From Lota lota (Eukaryota > Chordata > Actinopteri > Gadiformes > Lotidae): 64,000 nucleotides of DNA. The position numbers were made by a program, and so were the translations under genes. Each line of letters opens with the position of its first letter. Position 1 is the stretch's first letter. Below, in pieces: positions 1 to 58,748 of this stretch. The stretch is from the NCBI GenBank assembly GCA_026745465.1, contig JACYXH010000826.1, forward strand, positions 6,044,724 through 6,108,723, in the 5' to 3' direction. Under the pieces are notes generated by a model that made no database searches, had not been told where the DNA came from, and was given only the letters and a program-made list of their open reading frames with translations.

Positions 1-294
1 GTGCACACAAGCACTTCCACGTACACAAGCTACCCGGCAAATCTAATCAGCGAGTGTTAGGAAAACCCTCGCTCCCCTGCCTCTGCTGCTTTTATTTGAA
101 CCACTCTTGAGTGTGAGAGGGGTGAGTGGGTGGGTGGCGTTGTAGTGTTGTTTAGTTTTAAATTACCCCTTAAACGTACTTGAAATGATTTGATTCATTA
201 ATATCGTATCTAAATGTGGCATCATTTTAAAACCTTGAAGATGACAATCTGTTCCACTTAATTGCTTTTCTTTTCAATCAAAGTGACCAAATAA

Positions 295-297
<3 letters not shown>

Positions 298-327
<30 letters not shown>
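298..327. repeat. (TTA)n microsatellite
   Basis: About ten perfect TAT/TTA triplets in AT-rich DNA. Confidence 0.95.
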
Positions 328-1309
328 GTACAATTGTTGTCCAATTATCTAATCAATGATGGATAGAAGGAAGACAGGGAGTACAGACTTTTTGATGATC
401 ACTATGACTATGCAGGCTCGAGAAAGCCAACCTGACATTGTGCCTGGATCAAATAAAAGAGGAAATGAGTCTGTGAATGCAAAACAAGTGATATAGATCA
501 TCATTTTGGGTAAAACATTTTCTAAGTAAGAGTTTCACAAAGAGTGTTAGAATCAAATCATCATTCTCATATAGTTCTGGCTGCTGCTGTACCTTAAATG
601 TAAAATAATGGGTGTTAAATCTGCGGATGTAAATTATATTGGCATTGTTTCCTTGATTGTTTCAGCTGACAGGGCTATTAGACCAAGATATGGCATCACT
701 TGCTGTACATTGTGGCATGTAGTGGTGTGTAATGATAAGCTGCAGAGAGAGGGGATAGTACTGTGTTTTAAACAGCGGGTTTCATGATAACCATGTGAGC
801 ATAAAATCCTTTGAATTGCACAGTATATGTGAAGTGCCATCGGCGAGTCCATATGCACACTTATGTACTAATCCCAATCCCCGCTCCACTTCCTGATTTA
901 GACAGATTTATTGCATGGCTTCTTCTTCATTATAAAGACGCTGTTGACAATTTCATGCAATATAGTGGAATTGTTTCTGTTTATTTGTGGCTCTGGGACT
1001 GTTTGGTTTAGTTTCTTGGGTGATCCTTGAGCATTTCTAATATTAGGAGAGTCGAGCACTTTCCCAGCCGCCACTGACGAACCCTGAGGGATCATTGTTC
1101 AGTCAATATCGGTCGGCCAGGGCATTGGATGACTTTGGCTCCCGCTGGCGTCTGGCTCGCAGCCCCTGAAATAGATAGGTATAAATAGAACCGAAAGACC
1201 GACAGAGACGCTTTGTTTCTTTGTTTCTTTGCTTTTGTTTTTTGGTTTGTTTCTTTGTTTGCTTGTTTTGTTTTTTCTTAGTTTCTTTGTTTTTGTCTTT
1301 CATTATTGT

Positions 1310-1310
<1 letters not shown>

Positions 1311-1350
<40 letters not shown>

Positions 1351-1415
1351 TCTCTCGCTCTCTCGCTCTCGCTCTCTCTCTCTCTCTCTCCCACTCCCAC
1401 TCCCACTCCCACTCT
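1311..1415. repeat. (TC)n tract followed by CCCACT repeats
   Basis: A pyrimidine tract of TC dinucleotides broken by CG, ending in four CCCACT-like hexamers. The open frames here are repeat artefacts. Confidence 0.95.
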
Positions 1416-3084
1416 CTCACAAACACCGACAACACCAACACCAATACACTCTCTGCTTTCCCGCCTTTACGCTGTGTCTCCCAGAGGTAACCTCAGGGGG
1501 TATCCAGTTATGGTGGCCTTGCGGGGGTTACCAGTGGTTGGGTTTCTGTCAATACATGGTTCAGGTAGTGTTTGTCAATAACAGTCTGAATTATTGATAA
1601 CCAGGATAATAGGACCAAATAGTGGGAGTTTGGATTATTTTATGTCAGTGGAAGAGGTCATTATGCTAACGGCTGTAATAATATTGGGGCTTGTTGGATC
1701 ATTTTTCTTTGTTTAACATGCATTTGATTGTGGTGACCCAGGGTGAAACTCATTGCAAGGACTAGCTAAGAGAAAGACACCCTTGAGCTTGAAAGTTGAC
1801 CTTGATTGAACCATGGGGGAGTAGGCAGGATTTTAACGTGAGTAATGGGCCCCTTCTGAAGATGAATCTGAATAATTAACTACTGGCAGACAAATGGAGA
1901 GGACACCATTAGCGTATGAGTGATCCCTCTCCCGCTGACGGCCGTCTGCTGTTTTCTTTCCTCAAGAAGACAGAAAGACGATAGATGACACCAGCAGCGT
2001 TTTTCCATATCGATTGGCCCAACCAATGACCGTTGCCAACATCTTACATTTTATCCTTTAGTTGTGATGTCTTGCAAACTCGCCCACTGCGGTGGTGGGG
2101 TAGCGGGCCTTTTTATAACCGTGGCGCCATGGCACACATACGGATACCCTTACACAAATCTGCAGCAGGTATTCATTCACAACACTTGGCTCTTTTTTGT
2201 ATACAGGGTGCTCCTTTCAGCAGACATTTCTGACCCTCTTTTGCTGAGAAAGTTAAGTGTATGGTATCAGTGCTGCGCAAAGAGCCTTTTTCCAGAGATC
2301 TTGTTGACTCTTCTGAGTGTGGTTCGACTCGGGCTCTACTCATATGAAGATGAGACCATCGGGGTCAACAAGAGACCACACTCTGATCATTTGTGAGGTC
2401 CTCCACGAAGGTTCAGTAGGGCGGTTTGACACTTGGGGGTTAGTCCAAGTGACAACCACGTCACTTTGCCTCTACTTGGTGGGCCAATGAGAAGTGAGCA
2501 GTGCCCCCCGCTGGGAGAAGAATGAGTGGCATTGATGACAAGGGGAGGTCCTAACCTCTCCTGACATTTCATTCAACACATTTTATTCCCATAACACCAC
2601 CCTGCCCTCTCCTCGCATCAAGAAAAAAAAAGTGCCAGAATGAGACTTTGTACTGACAGACTAGTCGTCTGACATACTAATCTCAGAACTAAGAGACTGC
2701 TGGGATCATTGATTTTATTTTCCTGGTATGAGACACAAAGCCTCACTTTACTCGTCTATGACCTGAGATGCTAATGGACAAAAATGTTGTCACAATGTCC
2801 CCCAGGAGCCCCTTTTGTTTTTGGCACTTAGGATCCTTCCTGAGTTTCTGTCTCCGCTCTCTGACATGTTCTTCTCCTTCTACCTTGGCGTTATGAAGAC
2901 AGATGACATTTAATTTCTTAGCTCTTGTCAGGCCGATGGTAAAATGAAGACACAACAGTCTGAAACTGCTCTGAACCCTACGGTTGACTTTCCTAACATT
3001 GTGACATTTAATTATATCCTCGATCCATGATATACTTCATTTAATAGGTTTATTATTTATTATTTATTCATCCTTCTTAGAATT

Positions 3085-3199
3085 TAGTAGAGGTTCTTGA
3101 TCAAGGATGCCTACAGGTAGGCGGTGGACATTGGTATCAAACTCAGAACCTTTCACCTGGGAGTCAAACACCTTCATCACTAGAGTGTCATCCCCCTAA
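3085..3199 (-). mobile_element. tRNA-derived SINE remnant, minus strand
   Basis: Read on the minus strand, this gives an order also seen at 22978 and 45075: GGTGTTTGACT, GTGAAAGGTTCTGAG, CCAATGTCCAC, CCTACCTGTAGGCATCC, TTGATCAAG. The B-box-like part is degenerate. Confidence 0.6.
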
Positions 3200-6100
3200 T
3201 GAGTTCAATGAACTATGTTGGAGACAAATATTTAGCTTATTGCCCTAACAGATTGTAAACCTTTTTTGTGTATTCAATCTTGTTTTTAGCAATAACTTTT
3301 GAATGTATCCTTCTCTCCTTTTTTTTGCAAAGAAATAAAACATATAAGCTCTATCTCTAAGCGCACTGATATCAGATTGTTAAGTGAGAGTGGAGTTGTC
3401 TGACCTAACCAATCTGTACCTCTATAAAAGCACGGCGGTGGAAAGCCTGTAGGCAACTGTTCACAGTGACCAACAGTCATCTCGTAGACGCGCTCTTCAC
3501 AGAGCTCCCTAATTGGCTGGTCTCTTTGACTACAGAAGGATGACCCCATTTGCAGCAGCACGAGACTCCCTTCTGAGAACAAGCCTGACGGAATCTTCCC
3601 TATATCCTGTGGGGCCTTTTCCCAATTATTACCCAATGACCTCTGATCCCAATTCCAATTTGCCCTGACGACGTCGGCCTGGTTAGCCATTGAAAATCCA
3701 ATTAGTGGAGATTCCCCAGTCTCAGGGGGTCAATCAGGGACCTCAGATGTCTCCCGGGGGAGGAGGGGTTTCTGGGGAGATGCGTCCTTAAACACACATC
3801 ATCCACAACCGGAACCGGGTGTGAGCTGGCTACTCTGAAACGTCCAATATCTTCCAATGAATAGACAATATGTGCTGCGGGAAAGCTCTGTGGAAAACGT
3901 AGGTGTTCTTCAGAAAAGCTCGGAGGGCAGAAGTGATGTTAAGGATCGTCTAGGGCTGTAGGCTTGATGGAGCAGCACGTGACTCAAGTCATGAGACTGT
4001 GGGCAGATATTGGCTCCTGGATGAACCATCCAGAACACGGCCTGACATGGACTACTAGACCATGCCTGGACAACAGACGCTATTGTGCTGCCGAGTTCCA
4101 TTCATATTATGGGGTTGTTTTTCCCTTCTGCCTCACATCAAGGTCCCATGGAATTGTTTTTGCAAACCAATGTGGTTTATGTTAATAGTAGTGTAAGGTC
4201 ATTGTGAACTTGATTAAAAAAACAATTATTATGGAACCATTTTCTGACTTGAAAGAACCTTTAGAGATAGCGGTGAATCATTTAGTTTTCAATGGATTCC
4301 GAAAGGTTTTATTATTACTCAGCATAAGTAATATTACTCAACACACAAAAATGCTGTGTGTGTGTGTGTGTACATGTGTGTACTGTGCAGAATAGTACAC
4401 GTATTCAGAAGGTTTTCTGTAGGTCACTGGCGCGGATGGGAAATGTCAATGATATGACATGTCATACTAGTAGGAGCTAAAGCGAGAACGCTGAACTGCT
4501 TGCCATTTTCTGTAAAGACGCACCTCATCCATAAAAATATGAGGACACTGCGATCGCCATAACAATTTGATGGAGCCCAGCCGAGAAACCTAACAGCTAA
4601 TGGTCTGCTGAGAGCAGAGGGTAATGTGGCTAATCGGTTTCAAAGTGATAGAGGAGACCCTGGAGTTGATATGGGCTTATATAAATATACACCATAAGTA
4701 TAATGTGAGAGTAGTGGGTTGGACCTTCTACTTCTCCAGGAGCCAAGCAGATCACGGAATCTGAGTACACAGAAGAAGAATTGGATCAGAGGTGCATTTC
4801 ACTCCCTCACTGTCTAAAATTACTCTGATCGGCCTCAATTCTTCTAAACAACCTGCTTGGCCATACAACACTGGCAAGGTTTGCTGTGGAATAGGTTTGT
4901 GTTTTCTTTGCAGACGGCAGGTGGCGGGAAATATGTCCCCAGAGCCGACAGATGCTTCACTAGCATTGCAGTTGATTGAGGAAAAATTGGCACTCAGGAT
5001 TTTAATTGTATCTTTTTTTTTTTTGGTACGGAGCAGTGGTCCCCAGCCAAATGAAGCACAATGACATAAAAGTTTATAAGGGAGAATGTATCTATGTATT
5101 GGGATCGGGCTCCCAATTGTTTCCTATGGATGAGACGATGGCCTCTTGTTTGCATAATGCAAACATTCGCCATGATGTATTTCCCGTGGTGTAACGTTTA
5201 TTTCGTCATTGTCTGATTTGAGCTATTGCACTAGGTCGGGGAGGGGGGGGGGGGGAGGGGGGGTGTGGCGGGGAGTCTTTCGGGAACAAGAATACTTGGC
5301 GTGACGTCTTATCATACAAAAGACTGCCGTCGGCTAATCCAAATGAATGTCACTTAATCAATTCAGTGTGCCCCGGCGACCCTGTGCCCGTGCCCTCCAG
5401 AGAAGCCCACTGTCTCCCGGATGACTTACCAAGTCCACTTCATTAAAAACAAAAGCGCTCAAAGCACATCCCCACCCTCCTCCCACACATACAAAACCCA
5501 GGACACGGGGCGAGGGAGAGTGTGGCGGTACAGGGTAGAGAGAGAGCTTGTGATGGTACAGGGTAAGCGAGCGGCAGAGGCTTATGTTCCATCGACAGCT
5601 GTCAGCCCATCAGACCCCTCAATGCCGTGCAGGAAGGTCAATTAACTGATTAGAGTCCGTGCCGGGGTTAGATTAAAAACCAATCACAAGATCCGCGTTC
5701 CCGGAGGAAGCTGCATAACTGTGTGTTTGCGATGCCAGGGTGTGGCGTGTTTGTGACATCGCAAAGTCATTTAGTGGGCCAGCCGTCGAGGTGCGTCTAG
5801 CATCAGCCGGTTTGGGTTCCAGGACATGACTGGTGTCACTTTGAACCGAACGAGGCCATAGGTTACAGCTTCACTAATAGAAAACTCCTGCCTCAGTGGT
5901 GTGGACTTCTGAGAGCACATCTGAGATTTCGCATGCCGCGCGCTTCGATGGTTCACCTCTAAAGGTTTTTATGAAGCCATTTCTTGCAGTACTATGTGCT
6001 TGCGAAGTCCCGTCACCGATAAACTACTTACTGTGGGTATTTTGGTTCACTTGAGCTGATGATTGTTGAAAGACCTGGGGAACACATTCCTGATATCGTT

Positions 6101-7831
6101 TCTTAAATCTACTGTTAGATCTTACACTTTTTTTGTTCATGTTATATACCTGTTTTGCCTGAAACACGTCAATCTTGCACTCAACATGCAATGAAAAGGC
6201 AATTTTTCTGCCTTAAAGCAGTAGATCCCATGCAGTGTGTGACTGCATCTTATATTTATATTTAGTTCTCCTTTTTCTACATCAACGTCACCGAGCCTTC
6301 ATCCTCATGTTGACGGCTCCCTTTCAACTGGCTCCCCTGTGGGAGATTGCAGAACGTCACAACATCTCCTTACCCAACCCATCCCGATGCAGCACTGGCT
6401 TAGAAGTATAGCACCTACAGAAACACAGACTTTAATTTCATCCATTACGTCGTGCCGGTCTCCTTGGAGACTACGCATCCCTCCACAGCCAGGACCTATA
6501 CGTTGTACTGATGATTCAGAAGCCATTGTTTCATTGAGGCCATGTCCTTATGAAGTATATGTGTTTGTCAGTTGTAGGCGTCACATGAACACTTGTTCAC
6601 AGATGTTGGTATGGAAATAGGTGTTGGATCCTATCCTAAGGTCTCTGATTCAAACTCTGACTGCATCCTCCTCCTCAGGCCTCCTCCGTGCCAATTCTAG
6701 TGTGGAACAAACATGCAGATTAATTGTGCAATTGATCATAAGCCAACTTTAGTTGTTTTATGCTTCTAAGAGGAAAATCAACAACAACGTCAACAATCAA
6801 TGATGTGCTAATGCTACTGAAGATATTGTGCTCTCTTAACCTCTGGCCCTGCTTGTTGTGGGAACATAAGCTGATGTTCATTTCACTGTCTTGCACAGGA
6901 TGTGTGTTCAGTTGCCTTGCTATGTGTGACTCATTTCCACACTCTCTTGGCCCCGTTCCTTTTGCTAAGTACCCCGCAACTTGTCAATAACTGACCTCTG
7001 CCTCCACTCTGCGCATGTTTGCTCCAATATGCGCATGGTTTAGACCAGGCTGTTTGCATATTCAAATTGTTCACTTCCCATGTTGTGTTTGTGATTGATG
7101 GAGATTGTTTACAGCTCTTTTATGTGCTTGGTGACTCTGGCATATAGTTAATCTACAAGGAAAATAAACCTGAAAAATCACATTCAATGAAAACAAATTG
7201 ATCGTTATCACACTTTTAAACTCTGTAATCTCCCATGGCATCATTGACGGTGAACAAAGCTGTGAGACACAATGGATTTTCCCTTTCTCAGAGAGATTAT
7301 ATCTGATGTTTTTTGTCCCATCTAAGAAGCTCCCTGCCTTTTGCAAGCGCAGCAAAAAAACACAAACGCGGCATATTAACCTAATCCATCAGTTATAGTG
7401 TCGTCGTACATCACCGCTGGCAAGCCTTACGGGCAGTTATATCTCACGGTACAAACAGGAGCGCGGCTCACACCGTCCGCTCCATTTATCGCGTGGTGCT
7501 GCTCTGCTCGACCTCGTCACTAAATGCAGCTTTTCCCTGGGGAATATAAATGAAGCAGGCCGATATCAATATCCATGGCAGGTTATATCTCTCTTAACCA
7601 GGTCGACCTGCGACGGGGAAGCAAAGCCAAACCTTGGGGTATCTTTGCAGAATCGGAGGACAGTACCAGGATGGTGTTGTGTTTTGCGGACACAGGTCAC
7701 CAATGTCAATGTTTCAACAAATCCATTTGTCGTTGTCTCTTTCCCCTGATTTAACAAGCAGATGGGAAAATGAAAATACACCATACACCATACACCTCAA
7801 CAATACACCACAGTTGGACAGGCGGCTACAG

Positions 7832-8606
7832 ACAGGGTTTGAGTCTATCTGGAAGGGCTTCTCTCAGGGCATGTTTTGAGTTTATCTGGAAAGGCTTTTA
7901 ACCAGGCAGGGTTTGAGTCTATCTGGAAAGGCTTTTATCAGGGCAGGGTTTGAGTCTATCTGGAAAGGCTTCTATCAGGGCAGGGTTTGAGTCTATCTGG
8001 AAAGGCTTTTATCAGGGCAGGGTTTGAGTCTATCTGGAAAGGCTTTTATCCGGGCAGGGTTTGAGTCTATCTGGAAGGGCTTCTATCACAGCAGGGTTTG
8101 AGTCTATCTGGAAAGGCTTCTATCACAGCAGGGTTTGAGTCTATCTGGAAAGGCTTCTATCAGGGCAGGGTTTGAGTCTATCTGGAAGGGCTTCTCTCAG
8201 GGCAGGGTTTGAGTCTATCTGGAAAGGCTTCTATCAGGGCAGGGTTTGAGTCAATCCGGAAAGGCTTCTAACAGGGCAGGGTTTGAGTCTATATGGAAAG
8301 GCTTCTACCAGGGCAGGGTTTGAGTCTATCTGGAAAGGCTTCTATCAGGGCAGGGTTTGAGTCTATCAGGGCAGGGTTTGAGTCTATCTGGAAGGGCTTC
8401 TCTCAGGGCATGGTTTGAGTCTATCTGGAAAGGCTTTTATCAGGGCAGCGTTTGAGTCTATCTGGAAAGGCTTTTATCCGGGCAGGGTTTGAGTCTATCT
8501 GGAAGGGCTTCTATCACAGCAGGGTTTGAGTCTATCTGGAAAGGCTTCTCTCAGGGCATGGTTTGAGTCTATCTGGAAAGGGTTCTTTCAGGACAAGGTT
8601 TAGAGT
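7832..8606. repeat. 37-bp minisatellite, about 20 copies
   Basis: A tandem array with unit core CAGGGTTTGAGTCTATCTGG, then a variable AAAGGCTTCTATCAGGG-type part. Successive GTTTGAGTCT cores are 37 nt apart (for example 7911 and 7948). One 21-nt partial unit occurs near 8358. Unit variants recur in the same order along the array. It lies about 0.8 kb upstream of the start-codon exon. Confidence 0.95.
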
Positions 8607-9418
8607 AAGCTGTGGTCTTTGGAAGTGCAGGGCATCTGATTGGGACTAGTTGTCCGCAGAAGACAAGAGGTTGTTAGTTAATAAGACAGCTGTATCAGTG
8701 GCTGGGCTCTTGTGTCTTACCTTTGCTGTTTACACTTCCTTTCTACTTCACTCGCATCCTGTTGTGTTTGTCTCTCTCTATATCTGTCTTCTTTTTCTAG
8801 CACTCCTCTCTCTTTCTCCATTTCACTATCTTTCAGTTTTTTTCTCTCCCTCTCTGTCTGCTGTCTGTTTACAGAGCTAGCAGCACTCAATCACATCGCT
8901 GCATTGACATAAAGCGCTGCATGCTAATCAGAGCTAGGCAGGCAACCTTGTGTGCTGTTACGATAGTCATTACTCCAGCATATCATTGTAATTAATGCTT
9001 TACAATGTTGTAAATATTCCTCTAGGTTCAAAGCAAACATGTTTGAAACAAAATATCACCATTTATTAGCTAATTGATTGATTTTCCAATAGACAATAAA
9101 TTAATTCATTATGATTTGATTATCAAATAATTGTTATTTGTAATGTAAAATAACCAAACCTTTATTGCTTATACTATTCAGAAATTAAAATATGTCATTT
9201 CAGATAATTTCATATGAAAACGTGCTGCCCATAGGACAGAGGAAGCACAAAAGCATTTTGCGATTATTCAGAACAATCAATAGAGTAAAGAAAAAATTGA
9301 ATACAAACAACTGAAATGTCTTAGTTGAAGCCCGGCAGCATAACATCCACCAGTACAACAGCTGTCTTCTATTGCTCACAAAGGCCTTACTTAGTGTGTC
9401 GTCTCTCCTCTCTCTCAG

Positions 9419-9485
9419 GTGGGGGCTGTTCTGCTGTGGGTCATGTGTTCCTGGTGAGTACCCAGCCGCCGTCGTCCCCGCCATC
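9419..9485 (+). promoter_or_regulatory. sema6d: 5' UTR part of the start-codon exon, with a 4-codon upstream ORF
   Basis: A pyrimidine-rich stretch ending in CTCTCTCAG (to 9418) looks like a splice acceptor, so further non-coding 5' exons and the promoter probably lie upstream. A second possible acceptor, ACCCAG, ends at 9464. An upstream ATG at 9443 opens a tiny ORF (M-C-S-W-stop, 9443-9457) that ends 28 nt before the main ATG. The main start at 9486 has an A at -3 and is followed at once by a signal peptide, which supports it over the upstream in-frame ATG at 9372, which lies before the acceptor. Confidence 0.55.
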
Positions 9486-54579
<45,094 letters not shown>

Positions 54580-55815
54580 GCTCCATGGAGGCGGACTTCT
54601 AAGACTATGGAGAAAGATTCTCCCTACTGAATGTTCCATAGAAAACGGTAGAGATTACAGACTGCAGAAGAGAGAGGATTGGACGCGTGGCAGCCATTGC
54701 TATGTGGACAAAAAACCAAATTTGCTTTTCTTTGCTCTTTTGTCCAAACAAATAGCTTTGTACCATATTGGTATTGCTCAGCTACTTGCGTATAAACCTT
54801 TGACAGACTAGTGTACCATAATGCTGCCACACGGTGAAAGGCTGCCAATGTTGTCATTGCTCATTTAAAATGCAAGTTGCTCTCTTTCTTTTTTTTAACA
54901 ATGGCCACAGGAGGGGGACAAAAGATATTGTCATCTTGAAGACTTGGAAGCTATGACCTCCTGCAATGCTGTCAAATTTGACTTTTGTTTTGTTTTGCTT
55001 TTGCTTACTTTCTCTGATGTAGTGTTGATAACCAGCCCTGACGCCCCTGCCCTCCACCCTCGGATGTGTTTATACTAAGCTTGTGTATGTATATATGTGT
55101 GTGTATATCCACACGGTATATGTATACATATGCAGTACATGTAATGTGAGATGCAAGACATCTCCCCTAAAGGTAGTTATATATCAGCCTTACTTTATTC
55201 GTAGGCTATAAAAGAAGAAGAAAAATGCTGGCCAGATTCCAATTCAGAGGAGGACAGCGAAGGTCTAGGGAAAGCAAACATGTACTTCATCAACACATTC
55301 ACAGCTTTGATAATGGCGATAATACGGAATGAGACGCTTCAATACAGATGGTCCTTTAATTTATTTTCTATACTAATTATACTTCCCCCTGCAGTCGAGA
55401 TCAGCGCTGTCCAATCACGTTCCATGGAGCTCCGAAGGCATGCCTTACCACACCAGCTAATTGGCTAATTGGCATAGCATTCTAACCAATTAGGGAAGTC
55501 GGCAGGTGTTGTTAAGATGTTGTGTGCTTGGTTGCCATGTGATACGATTTGCTCACAACTGGGCAAGATGGGTTAAGTTGCATACACACAAGTCTTCTTT
55601 TTTCTTTTTTTTTACTGAATGTTAAAATGGTGCTCCGTAGCGTCTCCCGAATGGATACAAAGATATATATTTAAAAAAATGCCCAAAACGGACTACAGAA
55701 AAAACCTTGTATGCCATGAAGGCACATGGACATTACATAGTATGGACTGCAGTTAGTATAATTATTATTAACTTTGTGGTTATTGGTTGTAAATAAAGGA
55801 ATAATTACTAGCCAA
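54580..55815 (+). other. sema6d: Probable 3' UTR of sema6d
   Basis: Follows the TGA without any splice junction I can see. It is AT-rich and has no long ORF. It includes a TATATGTGTGTG-type short repeat near 55085-55110 and a T-rich tract near 55590-55612. The first strong AATAAA is at 55792-55797, so the transcript may end near 55815. Later AATAAA signals (57515, 58032, 59727) leave room for longer forms. Confidence 0.5.
55788..55797 (+). terminator. Poly(A) signal AATAAA overlapping a Pumilio-type site
   Basis: TGTAAATA (55788-55795) fits the Pumilio consensus TGTANATA and overlaps AATAAA (55792-55797). It lies 1.2 kb past the stop codon. The sequence downstream is A/T-rich, with GTGTAAATGTGTG near 55826-55838 as a possible GU-rich element. 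Confidence 0.5.
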
Positions 55816-58594
55816 ATTTTAACTGTATGTGTAAATGTGTGCCTTATTTAATATTGTGTGTGATTAATGACACAGAGTTAAAATGGCCACCACGCTATAG
55901 ATGGTGTCTCATTTTATATGGTTGTCAACGTGTCATATCTATTGTATATTTGAAGAGTTTCATTCCAAAACAATATATTAAACATTTGACAAAAAAAGGA
56001 AAAAGCAATCCCTTCAAATTTTTATAAAATTATTTGCTGCCGTCACTTTTCTCAGCAAGTTGTTCATCAGTTATTTTGATCTTTTGGCAAACAAATTAGT
56101 AACAACAAAAGTAGTGTACTCTTAGGTGCTGTCTTTCACGTCAAATATCAGGTATTACTAATTTCCCGTAGCGGATATTTTGCGTTTTGGAATGTAATCC
56201 TTTACATGTGTCCCCATCGCAAGTGTTTCCCTATATCCCAGGATGCCATCCTGCAGGGGTAAGTGTGGGGAGGGTTATGAACCAATCCATCGGGTTTCAT
56301 CATTTCACTACTCAACGGGTTTCACCACTCGTGATTGCCATTGTAAACTTTGTTTTAGCCTCATAGCGCTAGCTTCTGTTTAGGGTATATTTTTGTTCTT
56401 CTTGATTAATATCCAATTACAAAAATTATCAAATATACAACTTTTTTATTGCATGCGTGATAAGCTGATTTGTTGTTTTTGGCTCCAATCCTAAGAGAAC
56501 ATGCTTTAAAAAAAAAAGACGATTTTTTTTTCATCTGTTAGACCTAGAAGTTCGAAGAGACATGGTTTTTGTGAAAATAAGAATTTTTACTGTGTAGAAT
56601 TGCTAAAGAAAATGTTTTGAGGACTAACATGGCATTGTGCAGTATGAATTAACAAGGAGGGACTTTGCTAAGTCAGCTATGCTCAACACCCATATATTAG
56701 TATACAGCTCTGTGAAAGTACAGTAAATCAAAGTCAAAATCTACATGTGATTAAAATAGTATGCACATAACCCTGGAATAATCCAATAACCTCCCCGTTA
56801 CGAGCGGATATGGGTGAGTCCTTGGATGGGTCATCGTGTAGAGCTAGAGAGAAGAAAAAATATTTGGGGTTCACTAGGTTGCTAATCATCCGTAGAGGAG
56901 GTGCATAAAAGTTGAGCCAGCTGAGGAAATATCACCTCTTTTAAAACTCTGCTGTCACAGTCTCGGGCAAAGTTATTTTGGCCCTGGTGTGCTGAAAATT
57001 GTAATTACCGGAAATCAACAAGACACCAATCTATAAGGAACTGCAATTGGGAGCCATTGATTGGTATGTCCTGGGGCTAAATTGACAAAACACATCATTT
57101 ACTAGTCAGTAATTGAGAGGAATAAATAGCTTTGAGACACTAGGACCTGAGCTGTGGTTGACTAAGCCTAAGTTAGTGTGGAGTTACCAGACTATTACAA
57201 GCGTATCAAAATGTCCGCTGAATAACAGCAATTTAAGACTGACCATGACATTGCTAAAGAGAAGTTTTGGCAGCTATTGGGCTTAAATGTGTTTTGTATC
57301 AGTTGTCAAGTGAGATTGTGTGGGGAAAGGGAATGGTTAGAACGAGTGAAATCTGTATTTGATTTCTCTGGCCTTGAGTGTAAATACATGCCATGGGGGT
57401 CGAGGATCAGTGATTCAGCAGTATTTTATTTTTTGTATGATTTCCAGGCTACACCTCCTGAGCTACTGTGAATCTGGACTCGCAGAAATGTCATTGTATG
57501 TCTCTTATACTAGGAATAAATGACAATATAATACAAGTCTCCCTCTGTGTGTGAATATGTCAAGTTTACAATCTACTGTCACTTCCCCAGGGAACTTAGC
57601 TTTGTGTTTTTGTTGATGCATTTTGTTAAAACAGTTCTTATATGACTGGTATTGGATACCTGTAATACAAATAACTCATAACACATATGGAGTGAGTTGA
57701 CTTCTGAGGACTTTATGATATCACAAGTCTGTCAGATGTCGGGTATTTTCCATGTCAAGGAACTGAGTAATAGGGAATTCCTTTTTTTGGTTCTGTCTAA
57801 AGGAAAGAAGCAGTTGAAAGCAGCATCAAAATGATCCACATCAGCGTTTGATGAGCTTTCTAAGGCAGAAAATGCCAATGAAATGAATCTGGCCGCAACC
57901 CCTTGTACAGAACAGAGGACTAAGTAACATAATTATGCTATTCCAAGGGACTAATCCGGAGTTTTGTTGCTTTTAAACGCTCCGTTGCTCCCTCTGGAAA
58001 TGCCCTTTTAGTTCTTTTGGTTTTTATAAAAAATAAACGGCAGATATGAAAGGAAATTGATGATTTATTCTCAGTATGTGGTGGTGCTCTGGCTGTTTGG
58101 TGCTGGAGTTCATCTCACAGCCTAGAATGTTCCGCTAATAAGGAATAATAAGGCGACATCCATCAGCTCATGTATTGCTCTCCCCCAGTGTCCGTTGGAT
58201 TATCATTTATCAGGCGTTCATCAATCAATCGGGATCAAAAATATACTGCAATTGCATGACTCTAAACAGGACCCTGTAGTCTAGGTAAACACTTCCCCCA
58301 AGAAATAAACACAACATTTAACTGGGATATTGATGACCTATTAGCACGTGAATTTGTCTGTTATCTAATTACACTTAATGTTTTTGATTACAACATTTAA
58401 GATGAACCATTACCTAAAAGGCCTTCTCATATTTTAGACATTTTGACCACCTTGCGTTTCCACCTTGTTGATGTTGGAAAGGAACAGAATGAGACAGACT
58501 GTCTCGGTGTAAATAATGTGGGACACCTGCAATAATATAATAGGGCTTTATATAATGGGAATTCCAAAACGTCATTATCTGTTGATCTCTGTCT

Positions 58595-58748
<154 letters not shown>

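Larger units (their letters stand above)
1..9418. other. Upstream or 5' intronic region, no gene seen
   Basis: No ORF here looks like a protein. It holds a (TTA)n run (298-327), a TTTGT-rich then (TC)n tract (1206-1390), a short CCCACT repeat (1390-1415), a minus-strand SINE remnant (3085-3199), a G-rich run (5238-5263) and the 37-bp minisatellite (7832-8606). Non-coding 5' exons of the semaphorin gene may lie here, but I cannot place any. Confidence 0.6.

Noticed and set aside
3286-3690. 134-codon minus-strand ORF
   Set aside because: No recognisable domain, no family similarity, no splice or codon-bias support. Consistent with chance.
7832-8606. CRISPR-like regular repeats
   Set aside because: Units are directly tandem with no unique spacers, and the setting is a vertebrate gene. 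It is a minisatellite.
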